Of a DNA stretch of 64,000 nt, positions 51,406-59,985 are shown one piece after another. The stretch is from JAJCZB01 sp964350195. GTDB taxonomy: Bacteria > Babelota > Babeliae > Babelales > Vermiphilaceae. The position numbers were made by a program, and so were the translations under genes. A model generated the notes under the pieces. It was not told the origin of the DNA. It saw nothing but the letters and a program-made list of their open reading frames with translations, and made no database searches. Each line of letters begins with the position of its first letter. Within the stretch, counting starts at the first letter, position 1. The stretch lies in contig CAYGJB010000001.1 in NCBI GenBank assembly GCA_964350195.1, positions 43,219 through 107,218 on the forward strand, given 5' to 3'.

Positions 51406-51482
51406 GGCGGCGTAGCTCAGCTGGTTAGAGCGGCGGAATCATAATCCGTAGGTCCGGGGTTCGAGTCCCTGCGCCGCTACCA
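51406..51482 (+). tRNA. tRNA-Met (anticodon CAT, elongator)
   Basis: Cloverleaf starting GGCGGCGTAGCTCAGCTGG, with anticodon loop ATCATAA, T loop TTCGAGT, a G1-T72 wobble as in Bacillus elongator tRNA-Met, and encoded CCA. Lies between secD and pgsA. Confidence 0.94.
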
Positions 51483-51508
51483 ATTAATCCCATACCGGTG
51501 CGATTATT

Positions 51509-52141
51509 ATGTTTATGAGATCATTATCCCTTCCGATTCGTCTAACTCTTATTCGTTTGATCGTATCACCTTTGATTCTTCCAGTTCTTTTTGTCTATTT
51601 ATTACCTTGTCATTCGTTTTTGGTGAATAGCTGTCTTGCTTTGTTGTTTGCGCTTTTGAGCCTTACCGATTTTTTTGATGGGTATCTCGCGCGCAAATAT
51701 AATCAAGAGACTGTAATTGGTCGTATTCTAGATCCTCTTGCAGATAAATTTCTTGTGTATTGTACTTTGATTGCATTGCTTGCCGCGGGCAAACTTTTTT
51801 TTTACTGGGTTATCATTTTAATTGGCAGAGAGTTTTTTGTGATGGGACTACGTCATATTGCTCTTGAGCACGGTTTAAGTCTTCCTGTATCAAAGCTCAG
51901 TAAATTAAAAACAGCTGTTCAAATGATTTGTCTAACTATCATCATCCTTAATCCGTCTCAACCGCTTGGAGTTCAATCGATTTATTGGAATGGCGCAGAA
52001 ACGGGATTGTTGCTGATTACTGTGGTGCTTTCTTTAATTACAGCAGGACAATACTACGATGAGTTTATGATGCAATTTTCTCAACACTCTCAAGATGATA
52101 ATCCGTTGAAGGAGATTTCTCATGATTCACCTATCGATTAG
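51509..52141 (+). CDS. pgsA: CDP-diacylglycerol-glycerol-3-P phosphatidyltransferase
   Basis: Commits CDP-diacylglycerol to phosphatidylglycerol. 210 residues, several membrane helices. The CDP-alcohol phosphotransferase motif D-G-x2-A-R-x8-G-x3-D-x3-D is complete in DGYLARKYNQETVIG and RILDPLADK. Overlaps plsY by 20 bases, so the two lipid genes are coupled. Confidence 0.93.
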   Translation: MFMRSLSLPIRLTLIRLIVSPLILPVLFVYLLPCHSFLVNSCLALLFALLSLTDFFDGYLARKYNQETVIGRILDPLADKFLVYCTLIALLAAGKLFFYWVIILIGREFFVMGLRHIALEHGLSLPVSKLSKLKTAVQMICLTIIILNPSQPLGVQSIYWNGAETGLLLITVVLSLITAGQYYDEFMMQFSQHSQDDNPLKEISHDSPID

Positions 52142-52703
52142 TCTTTTTGTGGCGCTTATTGGCGCTTACATTGTTGGTGCGCTGCCAATCGGTTTTTGGG
52201 TAGCACAATGGTTCGGTGTGCAAGATATTCGCAGGCATGGTTCTGGTAACATTGGTGCTACGAATGTGGCACGTATGCTTGGACTTCATTTTTTTTTCAT
52301 CATTTTTTTTCTTGATGCATTTAAGGCCTATTTTTATTTGAAACTGTGTATTGCGTTTGGTCTGCCACAGCTTTTTGTTATGATTGCAGCATATGGATTG
52401 CTCATTGGCAACGCCTATTCATTTTTGCTTCAAGGTTCTGGCGGTAAAGGAATGGCCACTCTAATTGGCATTATGCTTGCCATGAATCCATGGCTATGCA
52501 CTGCGCTTATTATTACATGGATGGGGGCGCTTATTTATATGCGTGTTGTTGGTGTAGCTTCTATTTTTACGGCGTTTATGCTGCCATGGTATGCATTGAT
52601 TTTCACCGATTTTTACGGCTTTTTCTTTTTAGTGAGCCTTACGGGATGGATTTTGTGGCGGCACAAAGATAATATGAGGGTTTATTACGCAGGAAAAATG
52701 TAA
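52122..52703 (+). CDS. plsY: Acyl-phosphate:glycerol-3-phosphate acyltransferase
   Basis: First acylation in phospholipid synthesis. 193 residues, about five membrane segments. GSGNIGATNVARMLG and GSGGKGMATLIG are the family's conserved loops. Linked by overlap to pgsA before it and by TAATG to the ligase after it. Confidence 0.94.
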   Translation: MIHLSISLFVALIGAYIVGALPIGFWVAQWFGVQDIRRHGSGNIGATNVARMLGLHFFFIIFFLDAFKAYFYLKLCIAFGLPQLFVMIAAYGLLIGNAYSFLLQGSGGKGMATLIGIMLAMNPWLCTALIITWMGALIYMRVVGVASIFTAFMLPWYALIFTDFYGFFFLVSLTGWILWRHKDNMRVYYAGKM

Positions 52704-54445
52704 TGAAATTTGCAGTTGTTAGTGAAGTTTTTCAGCAAATCGAAGAAAGCTCCTCTCGCCTTACAAAAACAAAATTGCTTGCAGATCTTTTTTCTCAATC
52801 ATCATCTCGTGAAGCTGAAATTATTAGTTATCTTTCCTTGGGAGAACTTTTTTCTCCGTATAAGAATAAACAGTTTAATTTTGCAGATAAATTAATTTTA
52901 CCGGTGGTTGCTCGTTTGCTAGGCAAAACGCAAGCATTTGTAAAAGTAGCTAAGACAAAAGAGGGTGATATTGGCGCGGTTGTGGGTAATGGCTCATGGC
53001 TTCAAAGTAGTGCGGATCTCACGGTTACAAGATTGTACGACGAGCTGTGCGACATGGCAAATCTGCAAGGGTCTGGCTCTCAGGAGGATAAAGCAGACGC
53101 ACTTTTTGAATTACTTGGCGACCTTGATCCGCTTTCTGCAAAATACGTGGTACGGATGGTGCTTGGTAAACTACGTCTTGGTTTTTCTGATATGACTATT
53201 ATCGATGCGTTATCTTGGATGGAAGTGGGAGATAAGTCTGTACGTAAAAAAATTGAGCATGCGTATAATATTTGCGTGGATATTGGCCTGATTGCAAAAA
53301 CGCTTAAAGAGGGAGGAATGCAAGCAATTGAAAAAATGCGCATATCTATCGGTATTCCTATTCGTCCCGCCGCAGCAGAGCGTTTGCCATCAGCAAAAGC
53401 TATTATTGAAAAGCTTGGTGATTGCGTGGCGCAACCAAAGCTAGATGGTTTTCGCTTGCAGATTCATTTTGATAAAACAAAACAAAAACCAGAGGTCCAT
53501 TTTTTTTCGCGTAATCTTAAAGATATGTCTTCAATGTTTCCTGATTTAACTAAGCCGATTGAAGAACTTAAAGTAGAGACGCTTATCTGTGAAGGAGAAG
53601 CTATCTGCTATGATCCAAACACTAAAAGTTTTTTGCCTTTTCAAGAAACAGTAAAAAGAAAGCGTAAGCATGGTATTGAGCAGGCAGTAACCGATTTTCC
53701 TCTCAAAATTTTTCTTTTTGATCTTTTATATTTAAATGGCACATCTCTTTTTGATGAACCGCATGAAAAGCGATATGAAAAATTGAAAAAGCTTATTGAG
53801 CAGGATCCTGATGGCCCGCTTCAATTTATTGAAGAACGGGAAGTAAAAACAGCAAAAGAGCTGGATGATTATTTTCGTGAAATGATCGAAGAAGGGCTTG
53901 AAGGTCTTGTAGTTAAAAGAATGGATGCAATTTACCAGCCAGGTAAGCGTAATTTCAATTGGATTAAATTGAAACGTACGAGCGAGGGAGAGCTTGAAGA
54001 CACAATTGATTGTGTGATTCTTGGCTACTATCATGGATCAGGTAAGCGAGCAAAATTTGGTATAGGAGCTTTTCTTGTTGGTATTTATGATACAGAGAGC
54101 GATCAATTTGAAACCGTTGCAAAAGTGGGTACCGGGCTTTCTGATGCCGCTTGGAAAGATATGGCGAAAAAACTTGATAAGATTTCGGTAAAAAATCGGC
54201 CAAGCAATGTTAAATGCGCAAAAGATCTATATCCCGATGTATGGGTATCGCCAGAAATTGTGTGTGAGATTTTTGCAGATGAGATAACGCAATCACCAAC
54301 ACATACTGCAGGAAAGAGTTCAAAAGAACTCGGCTATGGTTTGCGGTTTCCTCGATTTTTGGGCTATCGCGAAGATAAAGATGCTGAAGATGCCACAAGC
54401 GTGGTTGAGCTTAAAAAAATGTTTGTTGATCAAAAAATGCGATAA
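52703..54445 (+). CDS. ATP-dependent DNA ligase
   Basis: 580 residues, with the three-domain layout of archaeal and eukaryotic-type ligases: N-terminal DNA-binding domain (1-190), adenylation domain with nucleophile K246 in AQPKLDGFRLQ, EGEAICYD and GLEGLVVKR, and a C-terminal OB domain (WIKLKR onward, PTHTAGKSSKELGYGLRFPR). Bacteria normally replicate with NAD-dependent LigA; this full-length ATP-dependent enzyme suggests transfer. Its start overlaps the plsY stop. Confidence 0.93.
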   Translation: MKFAVVSEVFQQIEESSSRLTKTKLLADLFSQSSSREAEIISYLSLGELFSPYKNKQFNFADKLILPVVARLLGKTQAFVKVAKTKEGDIGAVVGNGSWLQSSADLTVTRLYDELCDMANLQGSGSQEDKADALFELLGDLDPLSAKYVVRMVLGKLRLGFSDMTIIDALSWMEVGDKSVRKKIEHAYNICVDIGLIAKTLKEGGMQAIEKMRISIGIPIRPAAAERLPSAKAIIEKLGDCVAQPKLDGFRLQIHFDKTKQKPEVHFFSRNLKDMSSMFPDLTKPIEELKVETLICEGEAICYDPNTKSFLPFQETVKRKRKHGIEQAVTDFPLKIFLFDLLYLNGTSLFDEPHEKRYEKLKKLIEQDPDGPLQFIEEREVKTAKELDDYFREMIEEGLEGLVVKRMDAIYQPGKRNFNWIKLKRTSEGELEDTIDCVILGYYHGSGKRAKFGIGAFLVGIYDTESDQFETVAKVGTGLSDAAWKDMAKKLDKISVKNRPSNVKCAKDLYPDVWVSPEIVCEIFADEITQSPTHTAGKSSKELGYGLRFPRFLGYREDKDAEDATSVVELKKMFVDQKMR

Positions 54446-54466
54446 AAGTTTTTATGGAAAGAGTAC

Positions 54467-54493
54467 AGGCCTGCTAAGAGCAGGCCTTTTTTT
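54467..54493 (+). terminator. Terminator after the ligase gene
   Basis: AGGCCTGCT pairs with AGCAGGCCT around a 3-base loop, followed by T7 that overlaps the stop codon of the facing gene. Confidence 0.9.
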
Positions 54494-55124
54494 ATTTTGA
54501 AGATGAGCCGCATAGTTCGTAAAAGAATTGAGCTTCTTTTTTTGGGTTTTTTGCATCAGTGATAGTGCGGCCTAAAATTATCCCGTCAGGTTTCACTTTC
54601 AGAATGTCTTCGATATTATCACGTCTAATGCGCGTTGAGATGAAGATGGGCAACTTAGTGTTGTCCCGAATCATTTCCCACTTATCAAGAAAGACGAGCG
54701 GTTCTTCGATGTCATATGGCTGGTGCATTAAGAGTGCGTCAATGCCCATATTTTGAGCCTCCAGAGCAGATTGACCAAATTCGCGCGAATCGATCATATC
54801 CATCATTACCTTTGTCCCGCTTTCATGAGCTGCTGTGCACGCAGCGTGAATTACGTTTTTGTTGGTTCCTGCCATGACGGTTATCCAATCGCTGTGTGCT
54901 TTGGAAAAAAGATGCGCAGACTCTTTGCCACGATCAACTATTTTGGTATCGGTGGCGATGATTTTATCAGGAAATTGTTTTTTAAACTGCTCAAGCGCTT
55001 TTATGCCATGAGCAAACAGTAGTAAAGAGCCGATATCTAAAATATCGGCATACTCTTTAATGTCGTGAGCAATTGATAGGGCGTTTTCTAGGTTTGTTAT
55101 ATCAAATGAGATTTGCATTTTCAT
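54492..55124 (-). CDS. Hexulose-6-phosphate-synthase/OMPDC-like enzyme
   Basis: 210 residues from ATG 55124; the frame extends to 55310 but the extra segment lies over the next gene and is unlike the family. A (beta/alpha)8 barrel of the OMP decarboxylase superfamily: ISFDITNLENALSIA, catalytic ATDTKIVDRGKE (D-x-K-x2-D) and the phosphate-binding GIILGRTITDAKNP. The pattern fits 3-hexulose-6-phosphate synthase or ketogulonate-phosphate decarboxylase rather than PyrF. No isomerase partner adjoins. Confidence 0.8.
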   Translation of the reverse strand: MKMQISFDITNLENALSIAHDIKEYADILDIGSLLLFAHGIKALEQFKKQFPDKIIATDTKIVDRGKESAHLFSKAHSDWITVMAGTNKNVIHAACTAAHESGTKVMMDMIDSREFGQSALEAQNMGIDALLMHQPYDIEEPLVFLDKWEMIRDNTKLPIFISTRIRRDNIEDILKVKPDGIILGRTITDAKNPKKEAQFFYELCGSSSK

Positions 55125-55212
55125 ACGCTCTTCTTCCTTTGCATGCTTTTTTAAAAACAACTTGGGTAGTATAGCAATAATGCTTATTAAAAAAAGTGGT
55201 TGATCGATAGGG

Positions 55213-55908
55213 TTACTCTTGTATAAGTGAGCCGAACCTCTTCTTTTCAATTTTAAACAATTCATCAACAGGTCTGAAAAGAAAGGTAAGATTGAGCATA
55301 TAAAGGGCATTGCGCGTGGTAGCGATTCCTTTTTTAACGTACATGTCTGGTAACTTTAGATTAGCATCTTGCGATGAAAGCGTGGCACCCAGTGGAACAT
55401 ATACATTGCTTGGTTTTGCGATAATTAGGAGCGAGTCTTGGCCCGGTATCTGCCCATTCGGATTGATCTCAGCTTCGTTTACTACCCATACTAGTAGCTT
55501 TGTTGAAGGGTCTTCTTCTAAGTTTAGAGTATAGGCCTTTGCTGGCGTTCCTGGGGCAAGCTCCCAATGGCTTACTGTGTTTTTAAACATCATTATAGGG
55601 CTTATTCTATTGGAGATATATACGGTAATTGCCCCCTTGCTTTGTTTACGGGGAAAAGATGTCTGTCCCATGTAATCGGAAACGCCAAGAAACCCATAAT
55701 ACGTTGAGAAGATGCCTGCCTTAGGATTTGAGAGCGCAAGCCCTTGCAGAGAGCGTTTTGCTATCGCTTGAGGCTTACGTAATTTTTGAAGTGCGTGTTG
55801 TGCATTGCTTTCGCTTGGATAGTCTCGAAAAAAGAATGTTACAATTGGATCGGCTTGTAGTGCTGGTGCGAGAAGCAACAAAAAAAGGATATTTTTCGTT
55901 TTTATCAT
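55213..55908 (-). CDS. Secreted orphan protein
   Basis: Not recognised. 231 residues. Signal peptide MIKTKNILFLLLLAPALQAD, then a beta-rich region: KGAITVYISNRISPIMMFKN, LLVWVVNEAEINPNGQIPGQ, SLLIIAKPSNVYVPLGATL. It could be a periplasmic or surface beta-sandwich. Separated from the enzyme downstream by about 90 bases. Confidence 0.68.
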   Translation of the reverse strand: MIKTKNILFLLLLAPALQADPIVTFFFRDYPSESNAQHALQKLRKPQAIAKRSLQGLALSNPKAGIFSTYYGFLGVSDYMGQTSFPRKQSKGAITVYISNRISPIMMFKNTVSHWELAPGTPAKAYTLNLEEDPSTKLLVWVVNEAEINPNGQIPGQDSLLIIAKPSNVYVPLGATLSSQDANLKLPDMYVKKGIATTRNALYMLNLTFLFRPVDELFKIEKKRFGSLIQE

Positions 55909-55999
55909 CAGTTGCCTCTATTTAATATTAAATTATACTGATTTCTATTAGGGACTGTATCATATGCTATTCATAAAAATCTACGATTTTAAGGATCCC

Positions 56000-56641
56000 A
56001 TGATAAAGGAAGCTTCAAAAGCAAAGAATGATCATCTGTGGAATGCATTTGCCGTTCAAGAATCACTAACTCACGTTCAGCTTGAAAAGTTTAAGACGTA
56101 TGCAGCACTGTTGGAGGAATGGAATGAGAAGATAAATATCACCACGATTGGCGGTATACCATCAATAATCCACTATCATTTTCAAGATTCGTTGAGCTTA
56201 TCAAAGGCGATTGATCTCAAAAGAGCATCCTCTATTGCAGATGCTGGTACAGGAGGAGGTTTTCCGGGTATTCCTCTTGCGATAGCTTATCCTCATCTTG
56301 AAGTTTTATTAATCGAAGTGAGCTATAAAAAAATTCAATTTCTAGATGCGGTTATCACTGCGCTTGATCTTGGCGGTCGCATAACCATCTTTGACAAAGA
56401 TTGGCGTTCTTTTCTACGTACCACTGATTTCAAGATTGACTATATCTGCGCACGTGCTTCTCTGCAGCCAGATGAGCTTATAAGAATGTTTAAGCCTGGC
56501 TCGCCTTATAAAGAAGCTACGCTTATTTATTGGGCATCAATGGAATGGGAGCCTACTGATAAGGTGCGGCATCTCATTGAAAAGTATGTACCTTATAAAG
56601 TAGGAAACAAAACTCGCAGACTTGTGGCGATGAAACGGTAA
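56000..56641 (+). CDS. rsmG: 16S rRNA (G527-N7)-methyltransferase RsmG
   Basis: 213 residues from ATG 56000 (AAGGA ahead); an earlier ATG at 55964 is less likely. Family motifs EEWNEKINITTIGG and HFQDSLSL, and the SAM site SIADAGTGGGFPGIPLAI, are present. ICARASLQP corresponds to the usual A-R-A motif. Divergent from the secreted orphan. Confidence 0.92.
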   Translation: MIKEASKAKNDHLWNAFAVQESLTHVQLEKFKTYAALLEEWNEKINITTIGGIPSIIHYHFQDSLSLSKAIDLKRASSIADAGTGGGFPGIPLAIAYPHLEVLLIEVSYKKIQFLDAVITALDLGGRITIFDKDWRSFLRTTDFKIDYICARASLQPDELIRMFKPGSPYKEATLIYWASMEWEPTDKVRHLIEKYVPYKVGNKTRRLVAMKR

Positions 56642-56710
56642 ATTTTACTTTTCATTCATATTCTTCTATACACATAATCCGTTACCTATACGCAAACGAA
56701 AAGGAAGAGC

Positions 56711-58120
56711 ATGAAAAAAGGAATTGTTAGCAGTTATGTTTCTGGGATTGTTGATTTGGACCATGGGGAAGGTTACGGGCGCCTTTTATATTATTTTGTG
56801 CCGGAGTTTATCTCAGCATTTCTTTTATATTCCTTGCCTTTCATGATTGATTCCTATTTCATAGGTCAGCTTTCTTCTACTTCGCTATACGCAACGCTTG
56901 GCTCTACCAATAACTTTATCCATTTTGTTATCAAGCTTGCCGAGTCTATATCGGTGGGTACTGTAATTATGAGTGGACGATATAATGGCATGCATGAGTA
57001 TCGCAAGGTGGGAAGATCGTTGCGAGATGCATTTTGGGTTACCTGTATAGTAGGGTTTTTTCTTGCAACAGCGCTTTATTCTGGCGCCTATTATATTTTT
57101 GTTTGGTATGGCGTTCCACAAGAGATGATTCCTCATGCAGTACCATTTTTGCGCATGCGAGCGGTGGGGCTTTTTTTTACTTTTCTATACATGGCTTTAA
57201 TAGGGTTTATGCGTGGCGTGAAAAATACGCGAATTCCTATGGTTACGTTTGTACTTGGCTCAATAATTTTTATTTTTTTTGATTATGTACTTATTTTTGG
57301 TAATTTCGGTTTTCCTCGTATGGAGTTGCAAGGCTCAGCGCTTGCTTCAGTGGTTCAATATGGATTCATGCTGGTTCTTGCCCTTGGTTATGTGCTTTTC
57401 AATGATGAGTATCGAAAGTATCATGTTGAGCTATGGCGCGGATTACTTGATCTGAACTACGTGAAGCAGCTTTTGGTTTTGAGCTTGCCCGTTATGATCG
57501 ATAAGGCAACTCTTTCTTGGGCCTATATTTGGCTATGTAAAATGATCAACCCGATGGGCGCAAAAACGGTAGCCGCTTTTTGCGTGGTAAAAGATATTGA
57601 ACGATTTGCTTTTCTTCCAGCGATTGCCTTCGCTCAAATTATAACCTTTTTGGTGAGTAATGATATGGGTGCACAGCAGTGGGAAAGTATCAAATGTAAC
57701 CTTAAAAAAGTTTGTTTTCTGGCCTCAACTATGGTGGGATCAATACTTTTTGTGATTTGCCTTAATCCTGAACCAGTGATTCGATTTTTTGATAAAAAGG
57801 GGGAGTTTACCCTTTTAGCTGTGCATGCTTTCCCGATAATCAGTGTACTTGTGATGTTTGATCTGGTACAATTGATCCTCTCTGGTGCACTGAGGGGGTC
57901 TGGGAATGTGAAAGTGGTAATGTATGTGCGCCTGGCTGTATGTCTAGGTTATTTCGTACCGTTATCGTATATACTTTCCCAGTTACAAATTAACGAGTCG
58001 TTGAAATTTATTTTAGTGTACGCTTCTTTCTATTTTGGCAATGCATTAATGAGTATTGCTTATATTAATCGCTTTCGCAGCGAGGAATGGAAAACGCCTT
58101 CGCTGAAAGGATCATTATGA
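56711..58120 (+). CDS. MATE family efflux transporter
   Basis: 469 residues with about twelve membrane helices in two halves. LPFMIDSYFIGQLSSTSLYA and its later counterpart LSLPVMIDKATLSWAYIW, plus GFMRGVKNTRIPM and GALRGSGNVKVVM, are typical of MATE exporters driven by sodium or protons. Substrate unknown. Its stop overlaps gatC as ATGA. Confidence 0.9.
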   Translation: MKKGIVSSYVSGIVDLDHGEGYGRLLYYFVPEFISAFLLYSLPFMIDSYFIGQLSSTSLYATLGSTNNFIHFVIKLAESISVGTVIMSGRYNGMHEYRKVGRSLRDAFWVTCIVGFFLATALYSGAYYIFVWYGVPQEMIPHAVPFLRMRAVGLFFTFLYMALIGFMRGVKNTRIPMVTFVLGSIIFIFFDYVLIFGNFGFPRMELQGSALASVVQYGFMLVLALGYVLFNDEYRKYHVELWRGLLDLNYVKQLLVLSLPVMIDKATLSWAYIWLCKMINPMGAKTVAAFCVVKDIERFAFLPAIAFAQIITFLVSNDMGAQQWESIKCNLKKVCFLASTMVGSILFVICLNPEPVIRFFDKKGEFTLLAVHAFPIISVLVMFDLVQLILSGALRGSGNVKVVMYVRLAVCLGYFVPLSYILSQLQINESLKFILVYASFYFGNALMSIAYINRFRSEEWKTPSLKGSL

Positions 58121-58398
58121 CAAAAATATCACGTGATGAAGTTATAAATATTGCACGTATGTCTCAAATCGCTTTACGCGAGGAAGAGATCAATTCTTTG
58201 ACTATTCAGCTCGGGCAAGTGCTCAGTTATGCTGAAAGAGTTATGCAAGTGGCAGTAAATGTGGAAGAGCCCTCGACTAAGCAGGTAAATGTATTTCGTG
58301 CCGATTTGGTGGTTTCGCAAAATCCGGAACCTATTTTGGCGCAAGCTCCTGAGCGAGAAGGTAATTATTTCGTTGTTCCAAAGATTCTAGAAAGTTAA
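58117..58398 (+). CDS. gatC: Asp/Glu-tRNA amidotransferase subunit C
   Basis: 93 residues from ATG 58117 (AAAGGA ahead); the in-frame ATG 58087 lies inside the MATE gene. Helical start SRDEVINIARMSQIALREEE and FRADLVVSQNPEPILAQAPE, RE and YFVVPKILE are GatC hallmarks. It stabilises GatA in converting Glu-tRNA-Gln to Gln-tRNA-Gln. Confidence 0.95.
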   Translation: MTKISRDEVINIARMSQIALREEEINSLTIQLGQVLSYAERVMQVAVNVEEPSTKQVNVFRADLVVSQNPEPILAQAPEREGNYFVVPKILES

Positions 58399-58406
58399 GG
58401 GAGTAT

Positions 58407-59849
58407 ATGGCTTTATCTGCATTTGCAACAATTAAAGAACTACGTCAAAAGCTTGCTCAAAAAGAGATCTCTTCTGAAGAGGTTATTGAGTTTTATCTCA
58501 CTCGCTTAAAAGCGTATGATGGCAAAATTGGTTCAACGCTTCATATTTATGATAAAAACTCGATTCTCAAAGAAATGCAGGATAGCGGAAAGCTTGCTGG
58601 AATTCCTGGCATTATCAAAAACAATATTTGCATCAAAGACCGTTTAACTACGTGCGCTTCTCGCATTTTGGAAAACTATCGAGCAACGAACGATGCAACG
58701 GTGATTGAGCGTTTAAAAAAAGCGGGAGCACCGCTTTTGGCCTCAGCAAATCTGGATGAGTTTGCGATGGGTAGTTCAACACAAACGTCTTACTTTAAGA
58801 AAACAAAAAATCCATGGGATGTGCAGCGAGTTCCTGGTGGATCAAGTGGTGGCTCGGCGGCTGCAGTGGCTGCAGGGTTTGCACCATGGGCACTGGGCTC
58901 TGATACTGGTGGATCTGTTCGTCAGCCAGCCGCATTGTGCGGTATTGTTGGATTAAAACCAACGTATGGCGCAGTGTCTCGGTATGGCTTAATCGCTTAC
59001 GCTTCGTCGCTTGATCAAGTGGGCGTATTTTCTCGTACGGTCTATGACAGTGCATTGGTTTTTTCAGAAATGGCTGGCGTTGATCCGCGCGATGCCTCTA
59101 CGCTGCCTCATCCACCAAAAGATTATACGCAATCGCTTGATGGCAAGCTTCCTGAAGGTCTTAAGATAGGGATTGTTGATAATACGCTTTCTGCTGAAGG
59201 GATGGATAAAGAGGTTGTTGATTCTATTGAGACAGCGATTAAAAAATTTGAAAGAATGGGGGCAACTATTCATCGTGTTACCTTACCATCTATCGATTAC
59301 AGCGCGGCAGCCTACTTTATTCTAAGCCGTGCAGAAGCAGCTTCTAACTTGGCTCGCTTTGATGGCGTGCGATATGGTTTTCGCGATAAGCAGGCAAAAA
59401 CGCTTTCTAAGATGTATGAAGATACGCGGCATGATGGATTTGGCGAAGAAGTAATAAAACGTATTCTAGTCGGTAATTACGTATTATCCTCAGGTCATTC
59501 GGGCGAATTCTATGAAAGCGCTAAAAAAGTAAAACGTCTTATTCGTAGCGAATTTATTGAAGCGTTCAAAGAGGTGGATGTTCTTTTAATGCCTTCTCAG
59601 CCAGCACCAGCATTTCAGATAGGGGCTTTTGATCTTGATCCTCTCAAGATGGATCTTCAAGATTATTTTACCTGCCCTATGAATTTGGCGGGTACTCCAG
59701 CGATTTCTATTCCCTGTGGTATGAGCAGCAAAAAGCTTCCGATCGGTATGCAGCTGATAGGCTTGCATAGCACTGAGGAGCTACTTTTCAAGGTTGGCCA
59801 TGCTTATGAGCAGGTTACGCCATGGCACACAATGCACCCTGAGCTGTAA
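58407..59849 (+). CDS. gatA: Glutamyl-tRNA(Gln) amidotransferase subunit A
   Basis: Amidase that releases ammonia from glutamine. 480 residues. The amidase-signature Ser-cisSer-Lys triad is visible: Lys in GIPGIIKNNICIKD, and the two serines in VPGGSSGGSAAAVAAG and GSDTGGSVRQPAALCG. gatB is not adjacent, though gatC is 8 bases upstream. Confidence 0.97.
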   Translation: MALSAFATIKELRQKLAQKEISSEEVIEFYLTRLKAYDGKIGSTLHIYDKNSILKEMQDSGKLAGIPGIIKNNICIKDRLTTCASRILENYRATNDATVIERLKKAGAPLLASANLDEFAMGSSTQTSYFKKTKNPWDVQRVPGGSSGGSAAAVAAGFAPWALGSDTGGSVRQPAALCGIVGLKPTYGAVSRYGLIAYASSLDQVGVFSRTVYDSALVFSEMAGVDPRDASTLPHPPKDYTQSLDGKLPEGLKIGIVDNTLSAEGMDKEVVDSIETAIKKFERMGATIHRVTLPSIDYSAAAYFILSRAEAASNLARFDGVRYGFRDKQAKTLSKMYEDTRHDGFGEEVIKRILVGNYVLSSGHSGEFYESAKKVKRLIRSEFIEAFKEVDVLLMPSQPAPAFQIGAFDLDPLKMDLQDYFTCPMNLAGTPAISIPCGMSSKKLPIGMQLIGLHSTEELLFKVGHAYEQVTPWHTMHPEL

Positions 59850-59882
59850 GAGCGACATTCATTTTTTATATAGAAGAAATGT

Positions 59883-59908
59883 AAGCCTCGAATGATTTCG
59901 GGGCTTTT
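59883..59908 (+). terminator. Terminator after gatA
   Basis: AAGCCTCGAA pairs with TTCGGGGCTT (one G-T pair) around TGAT, then T-rich sequence. Confidence 0.82.
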
Positions 59909-59985
59909 CTATTGATTTTTTCTGCAAATCTTTTCTATTATGAAATTGAAAAAACGGTAAACATCTTTCTCTAGAGGGGGAAGGG

